From: JABLTI01 sp035528035
Lineage (GTDB): Archaea; Asgardarchaeota; Heimdallarchaeia; JABLTI01
Reading direction: 5' to 3'
Assembly: GCA_035528035.1 (NCBI GenBank)
Contig: DATKZI010000020.1
Coordinates: 16,578 to 80,577, forward strand
Length of the DNA stretch: 64,000 nt
In this document: piece by piece, positions 18,017 to 26,684 of the stretch
Position numbering within the stretch: position 1 is the stretch's first letter
Layout: each line of letters starts with the position of its first letter
Program-made: the position numbers and the translations under genes
The notes under the pieces: model-generated
Database searches by the model: none
What the model was told of the DNA's origin: nothing
What the model saw: only the letters and a program-made list of their open reading frames with translations

Positions 18017-19348
18017 TTATATTTTAATATTAACTAAAGAACTCCAACTAAGGATACAACCACCCCATTGAGTATAAATTCCTCTAATACTATCCGATTT
18101 GTAACAATATATGCGATAAGAATAAAATATTGTTACGTTAGGTGGTGAATAGGTGAAAGTTCTTTTAGAACCAGAATAAATTTTGATTTCTGTATTGTTC
18201 TCTAATCTGAATAATTTATAATGCCAATTTGATAAGAAATTAGCTGGCTGGGACCAGGAGAAAGTTATTGTACTAATATTATCGCTCAAACCTAGAAAAT
18301 TATTACAAGAAAGCGGTACAAAATAAAATGGACTATCATATTTATTTGTAGGATCTGTGAAATAAACATATATTTCATCGTAGTCAGAGTAATTATCTTT
18401 ATCTGTATCACTTGAAGCTGGATTGGTGTAAAATCCATCATTACCTAAAGTTATCTCTTCAAGATCAGATAATAGATCAGCATCTGTATCATTACAAGTA
18501 TAATCTGCATTATACTCTTGTTCTACCATTGCTGATACACCATCATTGTCGAAATCTAAATCATTTACATACTGCCAGAAATAAAAGATGAAACCAGCAG
18601 TTAGTTTCACAGCCTCACCCATAAGATAATTTGCAATATCTAGCCATAAACTGTAACTATAATCATTTGATTCTATTATACTATGATATGGTGCTGCACT
18701 TAAAGCAGCTTGGTGCACCCATGCTCCAGCGCGTATTTCTCTTCTCCAGTCTCTTTGAGGGGAATAGACACCACTTTCTGGTGGGTCAATATTTCCATAT
18801 AAATCTTGGAAATCACAAAATGATTCATATTCGACATGCTTTCCAAAAGGATTATTTTGGGCATGATAGGGAACAGTGCAATCTTGGATTAGATGTATTG
18901 CATAACCTAAGTTGTAATAAGCAAGTTGTTTGTCTACTGGATAAACTCCTAATCCTAGATAATAATTAACAGCTGTTTCAAAATAATTGTCAACATGATA
19001 TGGAGCACCAAGATTTCCATATAATCCTGTTTTAGTAAAAGGATTCCAATAATGGCCCCATTGTAACGCATAATTAGCATCATAATCATCTTGGGCATGA
19101 TATATTTGATCCAGATAATTCGTTGAGAATGTAACTATTTCATATCGGCATTGATAGAATGGATCAGTTTCATTAAAGGCATCAAAAAGTAAACAATTCA
19201 AAGCATCCCAAATTAATCTACTGTGAACGCCATTGGGATAAGAACTAGGGTAAGGAGTTGTTTCATTATCAGCACCTAATACTAAAGGTAAAAAGAAGAT
19301 ACTTATGATTATTATGCTAATAATTTTCTTGCTCTTTTTCAACAACAT
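18017..19348 (-). CDS. Secreted zinc-dependent phospholipase C-like protein with Ca-binding repeats
   Basis: Signal peptide at residues ~8-25, then a domain whose metal ligands match zinc phospholipase C: H152, D156, H162, H171, E175 (in GYAIHLIQDCTVPYHAQ and KHVEYESF). The first three ligands are spaced +4 and +10 and the last pair 4 apart, as in Bacillus cereus PLC; H42 and H99 may supply the other sites. Residues ~270-340 hold Asp-rich DFDNDGVS, DTDADLLSD and DTDKDNYSD repeats of thrombospondin-3 type, likely calcium-binding. The C-terminal ~90 residues look like a fibronectin-III-like beta-sandwich. 443 residues. It may hydrolyse phospholipids or phosphodiesters outside the cell; S1/P1 nucleases share the fold. 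Confidence 0.8.
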   Translation of the reverse strand: MLLKKSKKIISIIIISIFFLPLVLGADNETTPYPSSYPNGVHSRLIWDALNCLLFDAFNETDPFYQCRYEIVTFSTNYLDQIYHAQDDYDANYALQWGHYWNPFTKTGLYGNLGAPYHVDNYFETAVNYYLGLGVYPVDKQLAYYNLGYAIHLIQDCTVPYHAQNNPFGKHVEYESFCDFQDLYGNIDPPESGVYSPQRDWRREIRAGAWVHQAALSAAPYHSIIESNDYSYSLWLDIANYLMGEAVKLTAGFIFYFWQYVNDLDFDNDGVSAMVEQEYNADYTCNDTDADLLSDLEEITLGNDGFYTNPASSDTDKDNYSDYDEIYVYFTDPTNKYDSPFYFVPLSCNNFLGLSDNISTITFSWSQPANFLSNWHYKLFRLENNTEIKIYSGSKRTFTYSPPNVTIFYSYRIYCYKSDSIRGIYTQWGGCILSWSSLVNIKI

Positions 19349-19432
19349 CCCCTATAAGCGAATGGTATTCATCATATTTAATTAGGTTCTCATTTAATTT
19401 AAAACTACAGTCTTGTTTGTTTTAAGAAATAA

Positions 19433-20002
19433 CTAATATCTTGATATTGTATGGTTAATATGGAATTCTACAAGAAGGTTAATTACTCGAGGAATTCTAC
19501 CTGATTTTCTTCCCAGAGTTGAACCATGTAAATAACTATCTAAAGAATCAACATCTTTAAGGAGTTCAATATAAGGATCCTCACTAATGGAATTTTTATC
19601 ACTATGTGCTTGAATAATTTTTATTATATGAGTAATATCTTCTTCACTAATTTCCGGAAGTTTTTCCTTCTTCTGAGTATTATATTCAGTAATTATTTCT
19701 CTAATATATTTTTCAGCTTTTATTCCATGATCTTTAGTTTTCCCTTGTATGAAAGTATAGATATCATGAAAAGCACAAGTTAATGCAGCAAATTCTGGGT
19801 CTAATCCTCGTTGTAAAGCCACCAATTTGCTTAATTGACAAGTGCTAAACATATGCATCATGCTCCAAAGCATTGGTACTTCTCTTTCAGTAGATTCAAT
19901 TGTATTAGTTCTTGAGTAAATTAATGATAAGATACGATTTAGTCTCCAAACATTTAACCCAAATCTTCCTTCTGGGATTGGCCAGCTATTATCTTTATAC
20001 AT
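19433..20002 (-). CDS. HD-domain protein
   Basis: 189-residue predicted metal-dependent phosphohydrolase. The HD pair is in TCAFHDIYTFIQG (~residues 98-99); further likely ligands are the His in IQAHSDKN and the Asp pair in LLKDVDSLDSYLHG. The first HD-family His probably lies in the N-terminal helix with WSMMHMFS. HD enzymes cleave nucleotides, cyclic nucleotides or polyphosphates; the substrate is not predictable. ATG start; ~60 bases downstream of the MBL-fold gene's end on the same strand, so possibly co-transcribed with it. Confidence 0.78.
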   Translation of the reverse strand: MYKDNSWPIPEGRFGLNVWRLNRILSLIYSRTNTIESTEREVPMLWSMMHMFSTCQLSKLVALQRGLDPEFAALTCAFHDIYTFIQGKTKDHGIKAEKYIREIITEYNTQKKEKLPEISEEDITHIIKIIQAHSDKNSISEDPYIELLKDVDSLDSYLHGSTLGRKSGRIPRVINLLVEFHINHTISRY

Positions 20003-20062
20003 TGTCGAACACCAAAAATAATTAAATTGTTACTTTATTTATGTAGTTAACATTTTATTTTT

Positions 20063-20926
20063 TTATAATACAAAATCAAAACTAGCTCCAACTAAGCAAT
20101 TACCAACAATATCGTTTCCAAAGATTTCGATTAACTGATCAGTCGTATTTAATCCTGTACAATGATTGAGATACAATTTAGGAGTATTATATTTTTCGCG
20201 CAATTCATTAGCTATGAATTCAACTTCCTCACCGCTAAACTCCAGCATATGTGTTCCACCTAATATTGCATGTACGTGTTCTTTCGGGAATAATTCTGAA
20301 GCTTTAAGTAAAGTGTTGAGTAAGCCAGCATGACAACATCCACAAATTATAACTAAGCCTTCTTTTGTTTTCAAGGCAATAGATAAATCATCTATCATAA
20401 TATCTGGTTGCCAATCATTATTCAACCAGTACATGTGTTTGGGCGAGATGCCTTCTTTAAAAGGGCGATCACTGATTTCTCCCAATGTATAGAGATGAGG
20501 AGTTACTTGATAAGAATCTTTGACTAAAATGTAGTTAATCCTATTTTTGATTTCCTCTGATAATTTGGGATAACCAAATTCAACAATAGAGACCTTATCT
20601 CCTTTCAATTTCTTTGCCCCTTTCGGTAGTAGGGCATAATTATGAGTAATTATTGTTAAGGATCTATTATCAAGTTGAGCTTGAACTAATGCCTTAATTC
20701 CTCCTGTATGATCAAAATGTCCGTGAGATAAAATAACTGTCTCTATTTCAGAAGGATTAACATACAATTTTTGCATGTTTGCCAAAAGATATTTCCCATT
20801 AGAACCTGTATCGAATAATATTTTCTTTTTCTCAAAGGATATTAGAAAGGATTGACCATGGTCTGCTATTAATCCACTGTTTTTTGGAGCAATATCATTG
20901 TAAAGATTCATTACTTGTACTTTCAT
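20063..20926 (-). CDS. MBL-fold metallohydrolase (COG1237 type)
   Basis: Metallo-beta-lactamase fold protein with the signature metal site LSHGHFDHTGG, an upstream FDTGSNG, GCCHAG, and late YLNHCTG, the arrangement of COG1237 proteins (often annotated as dihydropterin-ribofuranosyl-aminobenzene phosphate synthase). Substrate uncertain. A TTG at 20965 would add a hydrophobic, unfamily-like stretch; the ATG at 20926 (MKVQVMNLYND) is the more natural start. The same strand continues into the HD gene ~60 bases downstream. Confidence 0.82.
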   Translation of the reverse strand: MKVQVMNLYNDIAPKNSGLIADHGQSFLISFEKKKILFDTGSNGKYLLANMQKLYVNPSEIETVILSHGHFDHTGGIKALVQAQLDNRSLTIITHNYALLPKGAKKLKGDKVSIVEFGYPKLSEEIKNRINYILVKDSYQVTPHLYTLGEISDRPFKEGISPKHMYWLNNDWQPDIMIDDLSIALKTKEGLVIICGCCHAGLLNTLLKASELFPKEHVHAILGGTHMLEFSGEEVEFIANELREKYNTPKLYLNHCTGLNTTDQLIEIFGNDIVGNCLVGASFDFVL

Positions 20927-21057
20927 TAGGAGCACAAATATTTCTATATTATTTCTATTAATCAATATTGTTGTTTTTTAAAAAAATATTAGAAAAGTAT
21001 TTGTGCATGAAAAACAATCAAAATGAATATTGAATATTAACCCAAAAGGTGCTTCTA

Positions 21058-22278
21058 GTGAACAATAAAAAAAATGAATTTAATTTTGATGAAATAATAG
21101 ATAGAACAACCACTCATTCAATTAAATGGGATTCGAAATTTCTCGAGGAATATTTTAGTGTTGGAGATCTATTACCTTTATGGGTAGCTGATATGGATTT
21201 TCGTGCTCCACCAGCTTTACTAAATGAATTGCATAAACGAGTTGATCATGGTATTTTTGGTTATACTCTTCCTCCTGATTCTTATTTAGAAGCAATAATA
21301 AATTGGTTTCATAGAAGACATGATTGGAAATTAGAGAAGGATTGGATAAAATTTTCACCTGGAGTCGTACCAGCAATAAATATCATAATACAGGCATTTA
21401 GTAGACCGGGAGATAATATAATAATTCAAGAACCAGTCTACTACCCTTTTGCTGATTCAATTAAAGCTAATGGCCGCAATGTATTAAATAATCAATTAGT
21501 TATAAACCAAAATCATTACGAGATTGATTTCAAAGATTTAGAAGAAAAATGCAAAACTCCTCGAACAAAAATGATCATTTTATGTTCTCCTCACAATCCT
21601 GTGGGACGTGTTTGGAAGAAAGATGAACTTGAGAGATTAGCAGAGATTTGTATTGATAATAATGTCCTTATTATTTCTGATGAAATTCATTGTGATCTTA
21701 TTTTTAACGGTCATAAACACATTCCTATTGCTTCCTTGTCAGAGAAAATAGCTGATCATACGATAACTTGTGTTGCTCCTTCAAAGACGTTTAATGTTGC
21801 TGGTTTAAAAAGTAGTAATGTGATAATTACTAACAAGTATATACGAGAAAATTACACTTCAGCCACTAGTAACCTATCTATACGTGCTCCAGGAATTTTT
21901 GGTATGATTGGAACTGAAACAGTCTACAATGATTGTGAAGATTGGTTGGATGCTCTTCTGATTTATCTCTGGGAGAATTATTTATTTTTAAAATCGTTCA
22001 TCGAAGAACACTTCCCATCTGCTCGAGTCTTTGACCTAGAAGGGACCTATTTACCTTGGATAGATTTTAATCCCTTAGGAATAGAACCTAAAATCTTGGA
22101 CCAAGTAATCAAGAAAGAAGCAAAGGTAGGATTAGATGATGGCGCTATGTTTGGTCCATCAGGAGCGGGATTTCAACGATTTAATATTGCTTGTCCTAAA
22201 GCGATTCTAAAAGATGCTCTAGAAAAAATTCAAAAAATACTGACAAAACATACACAATTGAAAATAAATAAAAAATGA
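21058..22278 (+). CDS. MalY/PatB-type cystathionine beta-lyase / aminotransferase
   Basis: PLP enzyme of fold type I, MalY/PatB subgroup, which cleaves C-S bonds of cystathionine or cysteine conjugates to pyruvate, ammonia and thiol. Diagnostic: LPLWVADMDFRAPPAL near the start, GYTLPPDSY, CSPHNPVGRVW, ISDEIHCDLIF (PLP Asp) and CVAPSKTFNVAG with the Schiff-base Lys. A GTG at 21049 is possible, but AAAAGGTG places the ribosome site 6 bases before the GTG at 21058, which I use. Stand-alone gene; role in methionine/cysteine metabolism inferred. Confidence 0.88.
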   Translation: MNNKKNEFNFDEIIDRTTTHSIKWDSKFLEEYFSVGDLLPLWVADMDFRAPPALLNELHKRVDHGIFGYTLPPDSYLEAIINWFHRRHDWKLEKDWIKFSPGVVPAINIIIQAFSRPGDNIIIQEPVYYPFADSIKANGRNVLNNQLVINQNHYEIDFKDLEEKCKTPRTKMIILCSPHNPVGRVWKKDELERLAEICIDNNVLIISDEIHCDLIFNGHKHIPIASLSEKIADHTITCVAPSKTFNVAGLKSSNVIITNKYIRENYTSATSNLSIRAPGIFGMIGTETVYNDCEDWLDALLIYLWENYLFLKSFIEEHFPSARVFDLEGTYLPWIDFNPLGIEPKILDQVIKKEAKVGLDDGAMFGPSGAGFQRFNIACPKAILKDALEKIQKILTKHTQLKINKK

Positions 22279-22385
22279 AAGATTTCTCTCAAAATTAAAA
22301 ATCATTTTTATATTCAAAGGTCATTAAACTATATAAGTGAAAAAAGATCGAATTATCAATCTTTTACCCTTGGGAGGGTTTGAGA

Positions 22386-23224
22386 ATTAGTGAGCTTAAT
22401 TCAGAAGGTCAATTAAATATTGAAAAAGAAACTTCACTTGAAGAATCGCTTCTAAGAAAATCAGCCTTTGAATTTCATCTTTGTTTTGAACAAAAGAAGT
22501 TTAAGCGGAACTGTATTCTCTTGATTTTTTTCAATACAATTATAGATGCGAGTTTGGGAGCAATATTATCGTTTTTATTAGATTTTTTAGGATATACTAA
22601 TGAGTATGCTATCTAGGTGTCTGTGCTGGTATTGGTGCGGGTTTAGGATTAATTTTTGGAGTAATTTTATTAATTGCTTTAAGGCTTTCAGTTAGAGGTA
22701 GCAAATTAACCATTTCTCCACAAAAGATTACTTGGAAAGATCGATATACCTCCGGTAGTGTTCTACTCTATTCTATAAGCGATTTTTCATTTACTCATGG
22801 TAGTAAAGCACCTGATGGTATTACTAAAAGACTAGATGATTATTTTGAGTTCACAACAACTAGTGGAGAGATTTCAAAAGTGATGTTAAATTGTTGGGAT
22901 ATACCAGGCGAACAATCTTCCTTCGAATACATTCAATCAATATTACTTCATTATCTTGAGTTGGTTGATGAGGAAAAAACTTCTTTTCCAAGCAGTCAAA
23001 CTACTTTTCAGACTAAAGAAATTCAAGGTAGCTATACCTATGCTCCTGGTATAAGTGTAACAGAAGAAGATATACGAGTAGTAAATCAGCTAATAGGGGG
23101 AAATAAGAGACTAGCAATTGCTTGGATTTGCACTGTAACAAAAATACCCGAATATTTAGTAATTGAAATTGCTGAAGATTATCTTGGAAAAAAGATTAGA
23201 GATGGTTTCATAATAAACGAATAA
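22386..23224 (+). pseudogene. Two-TM membrane protein gene with one frameshift
   Basis: The first frame runs to a stop at ~22614 after a hydrophobic helix (IDASLGAILSFLLDFLG). One base inserted near 22608 joins it to the next frame, which reads YLGVCAGIGAGLGLIFGVIL (second helix) and then a ~170-residue cytosolic domain to 23224. Together they make a ~280-residue protein; the lesion may be a sequencing error or real. The soluble part has no recognised family; its end (LAIAWICTVTKIPEYLVIEIAE) looks like a small helical domain. Start: a TTG at 22380 is only 2 bases after GGAGG, while ATT at 22386 is 8 bases after it, so an ATT start is plausible. Confidence 0.65.
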
Positions 23225-23386
23225 AATTGATTGATACTATTATTTCGATAAATCTTTTTCCTTAATTTTTTTATTAATTATTAGTAATTTATTCCTATCT
23301 AATACTAACTGATTTAAAGTTCAAAATATACAAAGAAGCGGGTTGCTAAAAACCTAAAAGGAAAATAATCTTGAGAGTTTATTAGA

Positions 23387-24793
23387 ATGACATTACAAAA
23401 TACCTATATTGAATGGGTAAATAATGCTCAAAAATATGAAAGTGAATTTAAGAAAATCCTAGGGAATCTAGTGAAATTTCCTACGATAGCTTACAGAGAA
23501 CCAGAAGCAATCGAAGAGTGTGCAACTGAACTAGAAGAAATACTAAAATCATTTGGATATGCTGCGAAACAATATCCTACTGCACCAGAAATGCCTCCAG
23601 TTGTTTTTGCAGAAAAAAATATTGGTGCACCGAAAACTCTGATGTTCTATCATCATTATGATGTTCAACCTGAAAGTCCACTTGATCTTTGGGAATCCTC
23701 TCCATGGAAATTAACTGAGCGTAATGATCGATTATTTGCACGTGGAACAGCTGATGATAAAGGGGAATTTGTTATTAGCTTGTTAAGTATAAAATTGTTA
23801 GAAGACAAATTTGGCAAGAGCCCAGTAAATGTGAAATTTGTTCTTGAAGGCGAAGAAGAAGCAGGTTCAAATAATTTGGGGAAGTTCACTACAAAAAATC
23901 ACGCTCTACTAAAAGCAAATGGCTGCATCTGGGAAGGAGCATTCCTAACCCCAAGTGATAATAATGTAGCAGTTTTTGATACTCCAGTAGATTTAACCTG
24001 TGGTTTAAAAGGGGATGCTTATTTTGACTTTAAAACTGTTGGTCCACCAAAATTTCCTAGAACAGATGTTCATTCAGGTTCTGCTGCTCTTACGCCAAAC
24101 GCTGCTTGGCGATTGGTTTGGGCTTTAAGTACGCTTAAGGATGAAAATGAAAATATTCTCATAGAAGGAATAAATGAATTAGTAGAAGAACCTGATAGAG
24201 AAGATCTAGAAGCATTAAGTGAACAAGGAACTGAAACTGAATTAATGTTCAAACATGATTATCAACTTGATAATATACTCCTTGGTAAAACTGGTTTAGA
24301 ATTGTTGGTGGAATTATATTTGAAACCATCATTAACAATTTCTGGTTTGGATAGTGGTTTTCAAGATAAAGGTTCTAAAACTATTGTACCTGCAGATGCT
24401 AGCGCTAAAGTTGATTTTCGACTTGTTCCTAATCTCACAATGGAAAAAGCTGAAGAATTGCTTAAAAAACATCTACTGAAACATGGCTTTGATGATATCG
24501 ATGTTTCTCTTATAACTGGGTATGATCCAGCAAAAACACCAATTTCGGATCCCTTTATCCAGTTATTAAGGAAGGTAACAGATGAGATTACTAAACCAAT
24601 AACAACTGTTACTACACCTGTTGCTGCCGGTTCGGGACCCGCGTATCTCTTTACACCTTATACCCCTATATGTTTTGTTGGCAATAATGTAGAAGGAATA
24701 AATGGTCATGCACCAAATGAAAATATCCCTATAAGATCGATCAAACCAAGCATTGTCTATAATGCTATTATTGCAATGGAAATGGCTAAATAG
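23387..24793 (+). CDS. M20 family metallopeptidase (dipeptidase)
   Basis: 468-residue zinc aminoacylase/dipeptidase of the CNDP-like M20 group. Metal ligands are visible: YHHYDVQP (first His with Asp), RGTADDKGEF (bridging Asp), LEGEEEAGSNN (general base Glu and ligand Glu), DTPVDLTCGLKG region, HSGSAAL, and a C-terminal ligand His in EGINGHAPNENI. A dimerisation (lid) domain occupies the middle. It probably removes N-terminal residues from di- or tripeptides in the cytosol. ATG start; a terminator follows. Confidence 0.9.
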   Translation: MTLQNTYIEWVNNAQKYESEFKKILGNLVKFPTIAYREPEAIEECATELEEILKSFGYAAKQYPTAPEMPPVVFAEKNIGAPKTLMFYHHYDVQPESPLDLWESSPWKLTERNDRLFARGTADDKGEFVISLLSIKLLEDKFGKSPVNVKFVLEGEEEAGSNNLGKFTTKNHALLKANGCIWEGAFLTPSDNNVAVFDTPVDLTCGLKGDAYFDFKTVGPPKFPRTDVHSGSAALTPNAAWRLVWALSTLKDENENILIEGINELVEEPDREDLEALSEQGTETELMFKHDYQLDNILLGKTGLELLVELYLKPSLTISGLDSGFQDKGSKTIVPADASAKVDFRLVPNLTMEKAEELLKKHLLKHGFDDIDVSLITGYDPAKTPISDPFIQLLRKVTDEITKPITTVTTPVAAGSGPAYLFTPYTPICFVGNNVEGINGHAPNENIPIRSIKPSIVYNAIIAMEMAK

Positions 24794-24801
24794 ATAGCCA
24801 T
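24782..24801 (+). terminator. Terminator hairpin after the M20 peptidase
   Basis: ATGGCTA and TAGCCAT form a 7-bp stem around the stop codon, followed by a T-rich tract (TCTCTTTCTCTTATTTTTTT). Confidence 0.55.
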
Positions 24802-24890
24802 TCTCTTTCTCTTATTTTTTTATAAAAATTAAACAGAAATGCACAGAAAGTATTTTTTATGTGCAAAACTTTTGCTAATAAATAGACTAT

Positions 24891-25310
24891 TTAAATTAAA
24901 ACGTGAACAAAAGAAGGTCTTTGTCTAACAAAAGGTGATTTATTAACAACAGAAGTTGATGATTGATCATTTACAAGGAAATTAATATAATCAGATTTTA
25001 ACCACTGAGCATAGTTGAAACAAAATTTTGCTAAATCAAATAATCCTTCTCTATAAAAAAGAGAACCAACTAAGTTCCAAGTAACATAGGAAACAGGATT
25101 ATGACTAATTTCTTTGAAAAAATAATTCAATGCTCTTGAGTATTCTTGAGATTGAACACACTGTAAACCCATTTGATAATAAGAGAGATTTTTTGATTTT
25201 AAAAAGGATAGTTTTTGTGAAGTATCCTCAGTTCTCAAAATAGAAAACTCTTTTTGATAAAATAAGCTATTAATTTTTTGTGACTGCGATCCCTGTTTCA
25301 AGAAGACCAC
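24891..25310 (-). CDS. TPR-like helical protein, 139 aa
   Basis: The middle of the protein has helical-repeat spacing like tetratricopeptide repeats: YYQMGLQCVQSQEYSRALNYF, then VTWNLVGSLFYREGLFDLAKF. That is about two TPR units, a fold used for protein-protein contacts. The N-terminus is basic and low complexity. The start is uncertain: GTG at 25310, or the TTG three codons in, after GGTGG. Partner unknown. Confidence 0.6.
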   Translation of the reverse strand: MVFLKQGSQSQKINSLFYQKEFSILRTEDTSQKLSFLKSKNLSYYQMGLQCVQSQEYSRALNYFFKEISHNPVSYVTWNLVGSLFYREGLFDLAKFCFNYAQWLKSDYINFLVNDQSSTSVVNKSPFVRQRPSFVHVLI

Positions 25311-25369
25311 CTAAAAGGCTTTAATACAAGTATCAATTTTCTTTTAAAAAGTCCGCTAAAACAAGACAA

Positions 25370-25534
25370 ATGAGAAAATATAGGGAACGGGAATGGATTG
25401 CTCCCGAACCCAACATTTATGACTTATTGCCGAGGAGTTATAAAGGTCTTTTAAATCATAATCTCAGATTATATTTCATTTTTAATTATTTAAAGTCCAA
25501 TTTTTCGAAAAAAGTATCGACAAAAATAAAATGA
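25370..25534 (+). CDS. Small basic protein, 54 aa (predicted)
   Basis: An uninterrupted frame from ATG 25370 to TGA 25532-25534 in an otherwise gene-free 315-base gap, noticeably richer in G and C than the flanks. The product is basic and aromatic: N-terminal KYREREWIAPEPNIYDLLPR, then an amphipathic LNHNLRLYFIFNYLK and a Lys-rich tail. No known family is recognised. It could be co-transcribed with the GTPase operon that begins 92 bases downstream, but there is no clear ribosome site, so this is a tentative call. The same DNA can fold as CGGGA/TCCCG flanked by GGG/CCC, so an RNA element is the alternative. Confidence 0.4.
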   Translation: MRKYREREWIAPEPNIYDLLPRSYKGLLNHNLRLYFIFNYLKSNFSKKVSTKIK

Positions 25535-25625
25535 TTGAAATATGCTTTTACTAGAAAATTTAAATACCATCTCGGGATAAATTCTTTTGTTTACAATAAT
25601 TGAAAAGTTAATATGAGGATTAAAA

Positions 25626-26123
25626 ATGAAGCCAATAAGTTTATGTTTAGTTCAAATGGGTCAAAAAGGGCTTGAACTAGTAAAAGCATATCCTGATGTT
25701 TTACCAGAAAACACCTTAAATCAAATCATAATTAAAAGTATGCCAATGGGAGCACAAGAGGGAGATTTTTCCTCAAGTACAGCAAATGACACTGTCTTTT
25801 CAGGATATATTTTTAAAGTTCCATCGGAAGTTGAACGAAGCAATATTGCCTCGTTAGTAGCTGTCTATAATGACATGAAATATGATTCTGAATCAATTCG
25901 CAAGGTTTTTGCCTTTACTATCTCAGAGTTAAAGAAAAAAGACTTAGTTGATATTGAAACTTTAAGTAGAATTCTACCAAATCTTTACACAGGATTGGTT
26001 GAAGGCCAATTGAAAATTAAAATAAGTTCTATCGTTACACTTGAGTTCAATTTCAATGAAGGAAAAGATGCTAATAAAGACGATGAGGCATTAAATGAGT
26101 TCGGTAAGGACTTGTGGAAATAA
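25626..26123 (+). CDS. Possible longin-like GTPase-partner protein
   Basis: 165 residues. The first gene of a three-gene operon with the Arf-like GTPase (25-base gap, next gene with its own AAAGGAG). The layout looks like a longin-type domain: an initial strand ISLCLVQMGQKGLELVKAYP, a central strand pair around TVFSGYIFKVPSEVE, and a long helix SLVAVYNDMKYD-SESIRKVFAF before a final helix and beta pair. Longin and roadblock domains are common partners of small GTPases in Asgard archaea and eukaryotes; here this is inferred from context and secondary-structure pattern, not from a clear motif. GAGG lies 7 bases before the ATG. Soluble, acidic C-terminal tail. Confidence 0.55.
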   Translation: MKPISLCLVQMGQKGLELVKAYPDVLPENTLNQIIIKSMPMGAQEGDFSSSTANDTVFSGYIFKVPSEVERSNIASLVAVYNDMKYDSESIRKVFAFTISELKKKDLVDIETLSRILPNLYTGLVEGQLKIKISSIVTLEFNFNEGKDANKDDEALNEFGKDLWK

Positions 26124-26148
26124 GTAAATTAAAGGAGTTATATAACAA

Positions 26149-26682
26149 TTGTCTTTCTTTGCTAAATTGTTTAAACCAAGAACAAAACATGTAAATATTA
26201 CAATATGCGGCCTAGACAAAGCCGGTAAAACAACTATTGTACGATATTTGATAGCTGGGGAACATAAAGAAACTATCCCCACTATGGGCGTTAATAGAGA
26301 AGTAATCGACTTGCCAAAATTAAAAATGGATATTTACGATTTAGGTGGGCAAGAAGATTTTAGAGGTATGTGGGGCGATATTAATGAAAAATCAGATGGA
26401 TTGATCTATGTTATTGATAGCTCAGATGTTATGAGGTTAGATGAATCTAAACAGATCTTTCATAAAATAATTAATACTCAAATTGACCAAATGATTCCAG
26501 TTATGATTTTATTAAATAAAGCAGATCTAGCTGAAAAAATTAGTCGAGCTGATTTCGTAAATCAATTCGAATTAAGTCAACTTTCAAATATCAAATGGGC
26601 ATGCTTTGAAACCTCTGCTATAACCGGAGCAGGTATTTACCAAGCATTTAAGTGGTTCATTGATACTTTCCAGGAGGATTAA
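26149..26682 (+). CDS. Arf-family small GTPase with N-terminal amphipathic helix
   Basis: 177-residue GTPase with all five G-boxes: P-loop GLDKAGKT (21-28), switch I TIPTMG (42-47) as in Arf, switch II DLGGQED (64-70) with Gln68, NKAD (123-126), TSA (155-157). The N-terminus SFFAKLF (2-8) is an amphipathic helix like that of eukaryotic Arf1 (IFANLF), but Gly2 is absent, so N-myristoylation is not expected, and no C-terminal CaaX box is seen. It probably cycles between cytosol and membrane with GTP state. TTG start with AAAGGAG 11 bases upstream. It lies between the possible longin-like gene and a 7-TM protein gene beginning 2 bases after its stop, so the three are likely one operon. Confidence 0.92.
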   Translation: MSFFAKLFKPRTKHVNITICGLDKAGKTTIVRYLIAGEHKETIPTMGVNREVIDLPKLKMDIYDLGGQEDFRGMWGDINEKSDGLIYVIDSSDVMRLDESKQIFHKIINTQIDQMIPVMILLNKADLAEKISRADFVNQFELSQLSNIKWACFETSAITGAGIYQAFKWFIDTFQED

Positions 26683-26684
26683 TT

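Noticed and set aside
25381..25410. Possible tRNA-like arm (CGGGA/TCCCG stem)
   Set aside because: It does not fit any tRNA arm pattern (no TTCGAAT-type loop, no acceptor stem), and a better reading is the small coding frame.
26149..26682. C-terminal lipidation box on the Arf-like GTPase
   Set aside because: The protein ends in IDTFQED, with no CaaX or double-Cys, so prenylation is not supported; nor is Gly2 present for myristoylation.
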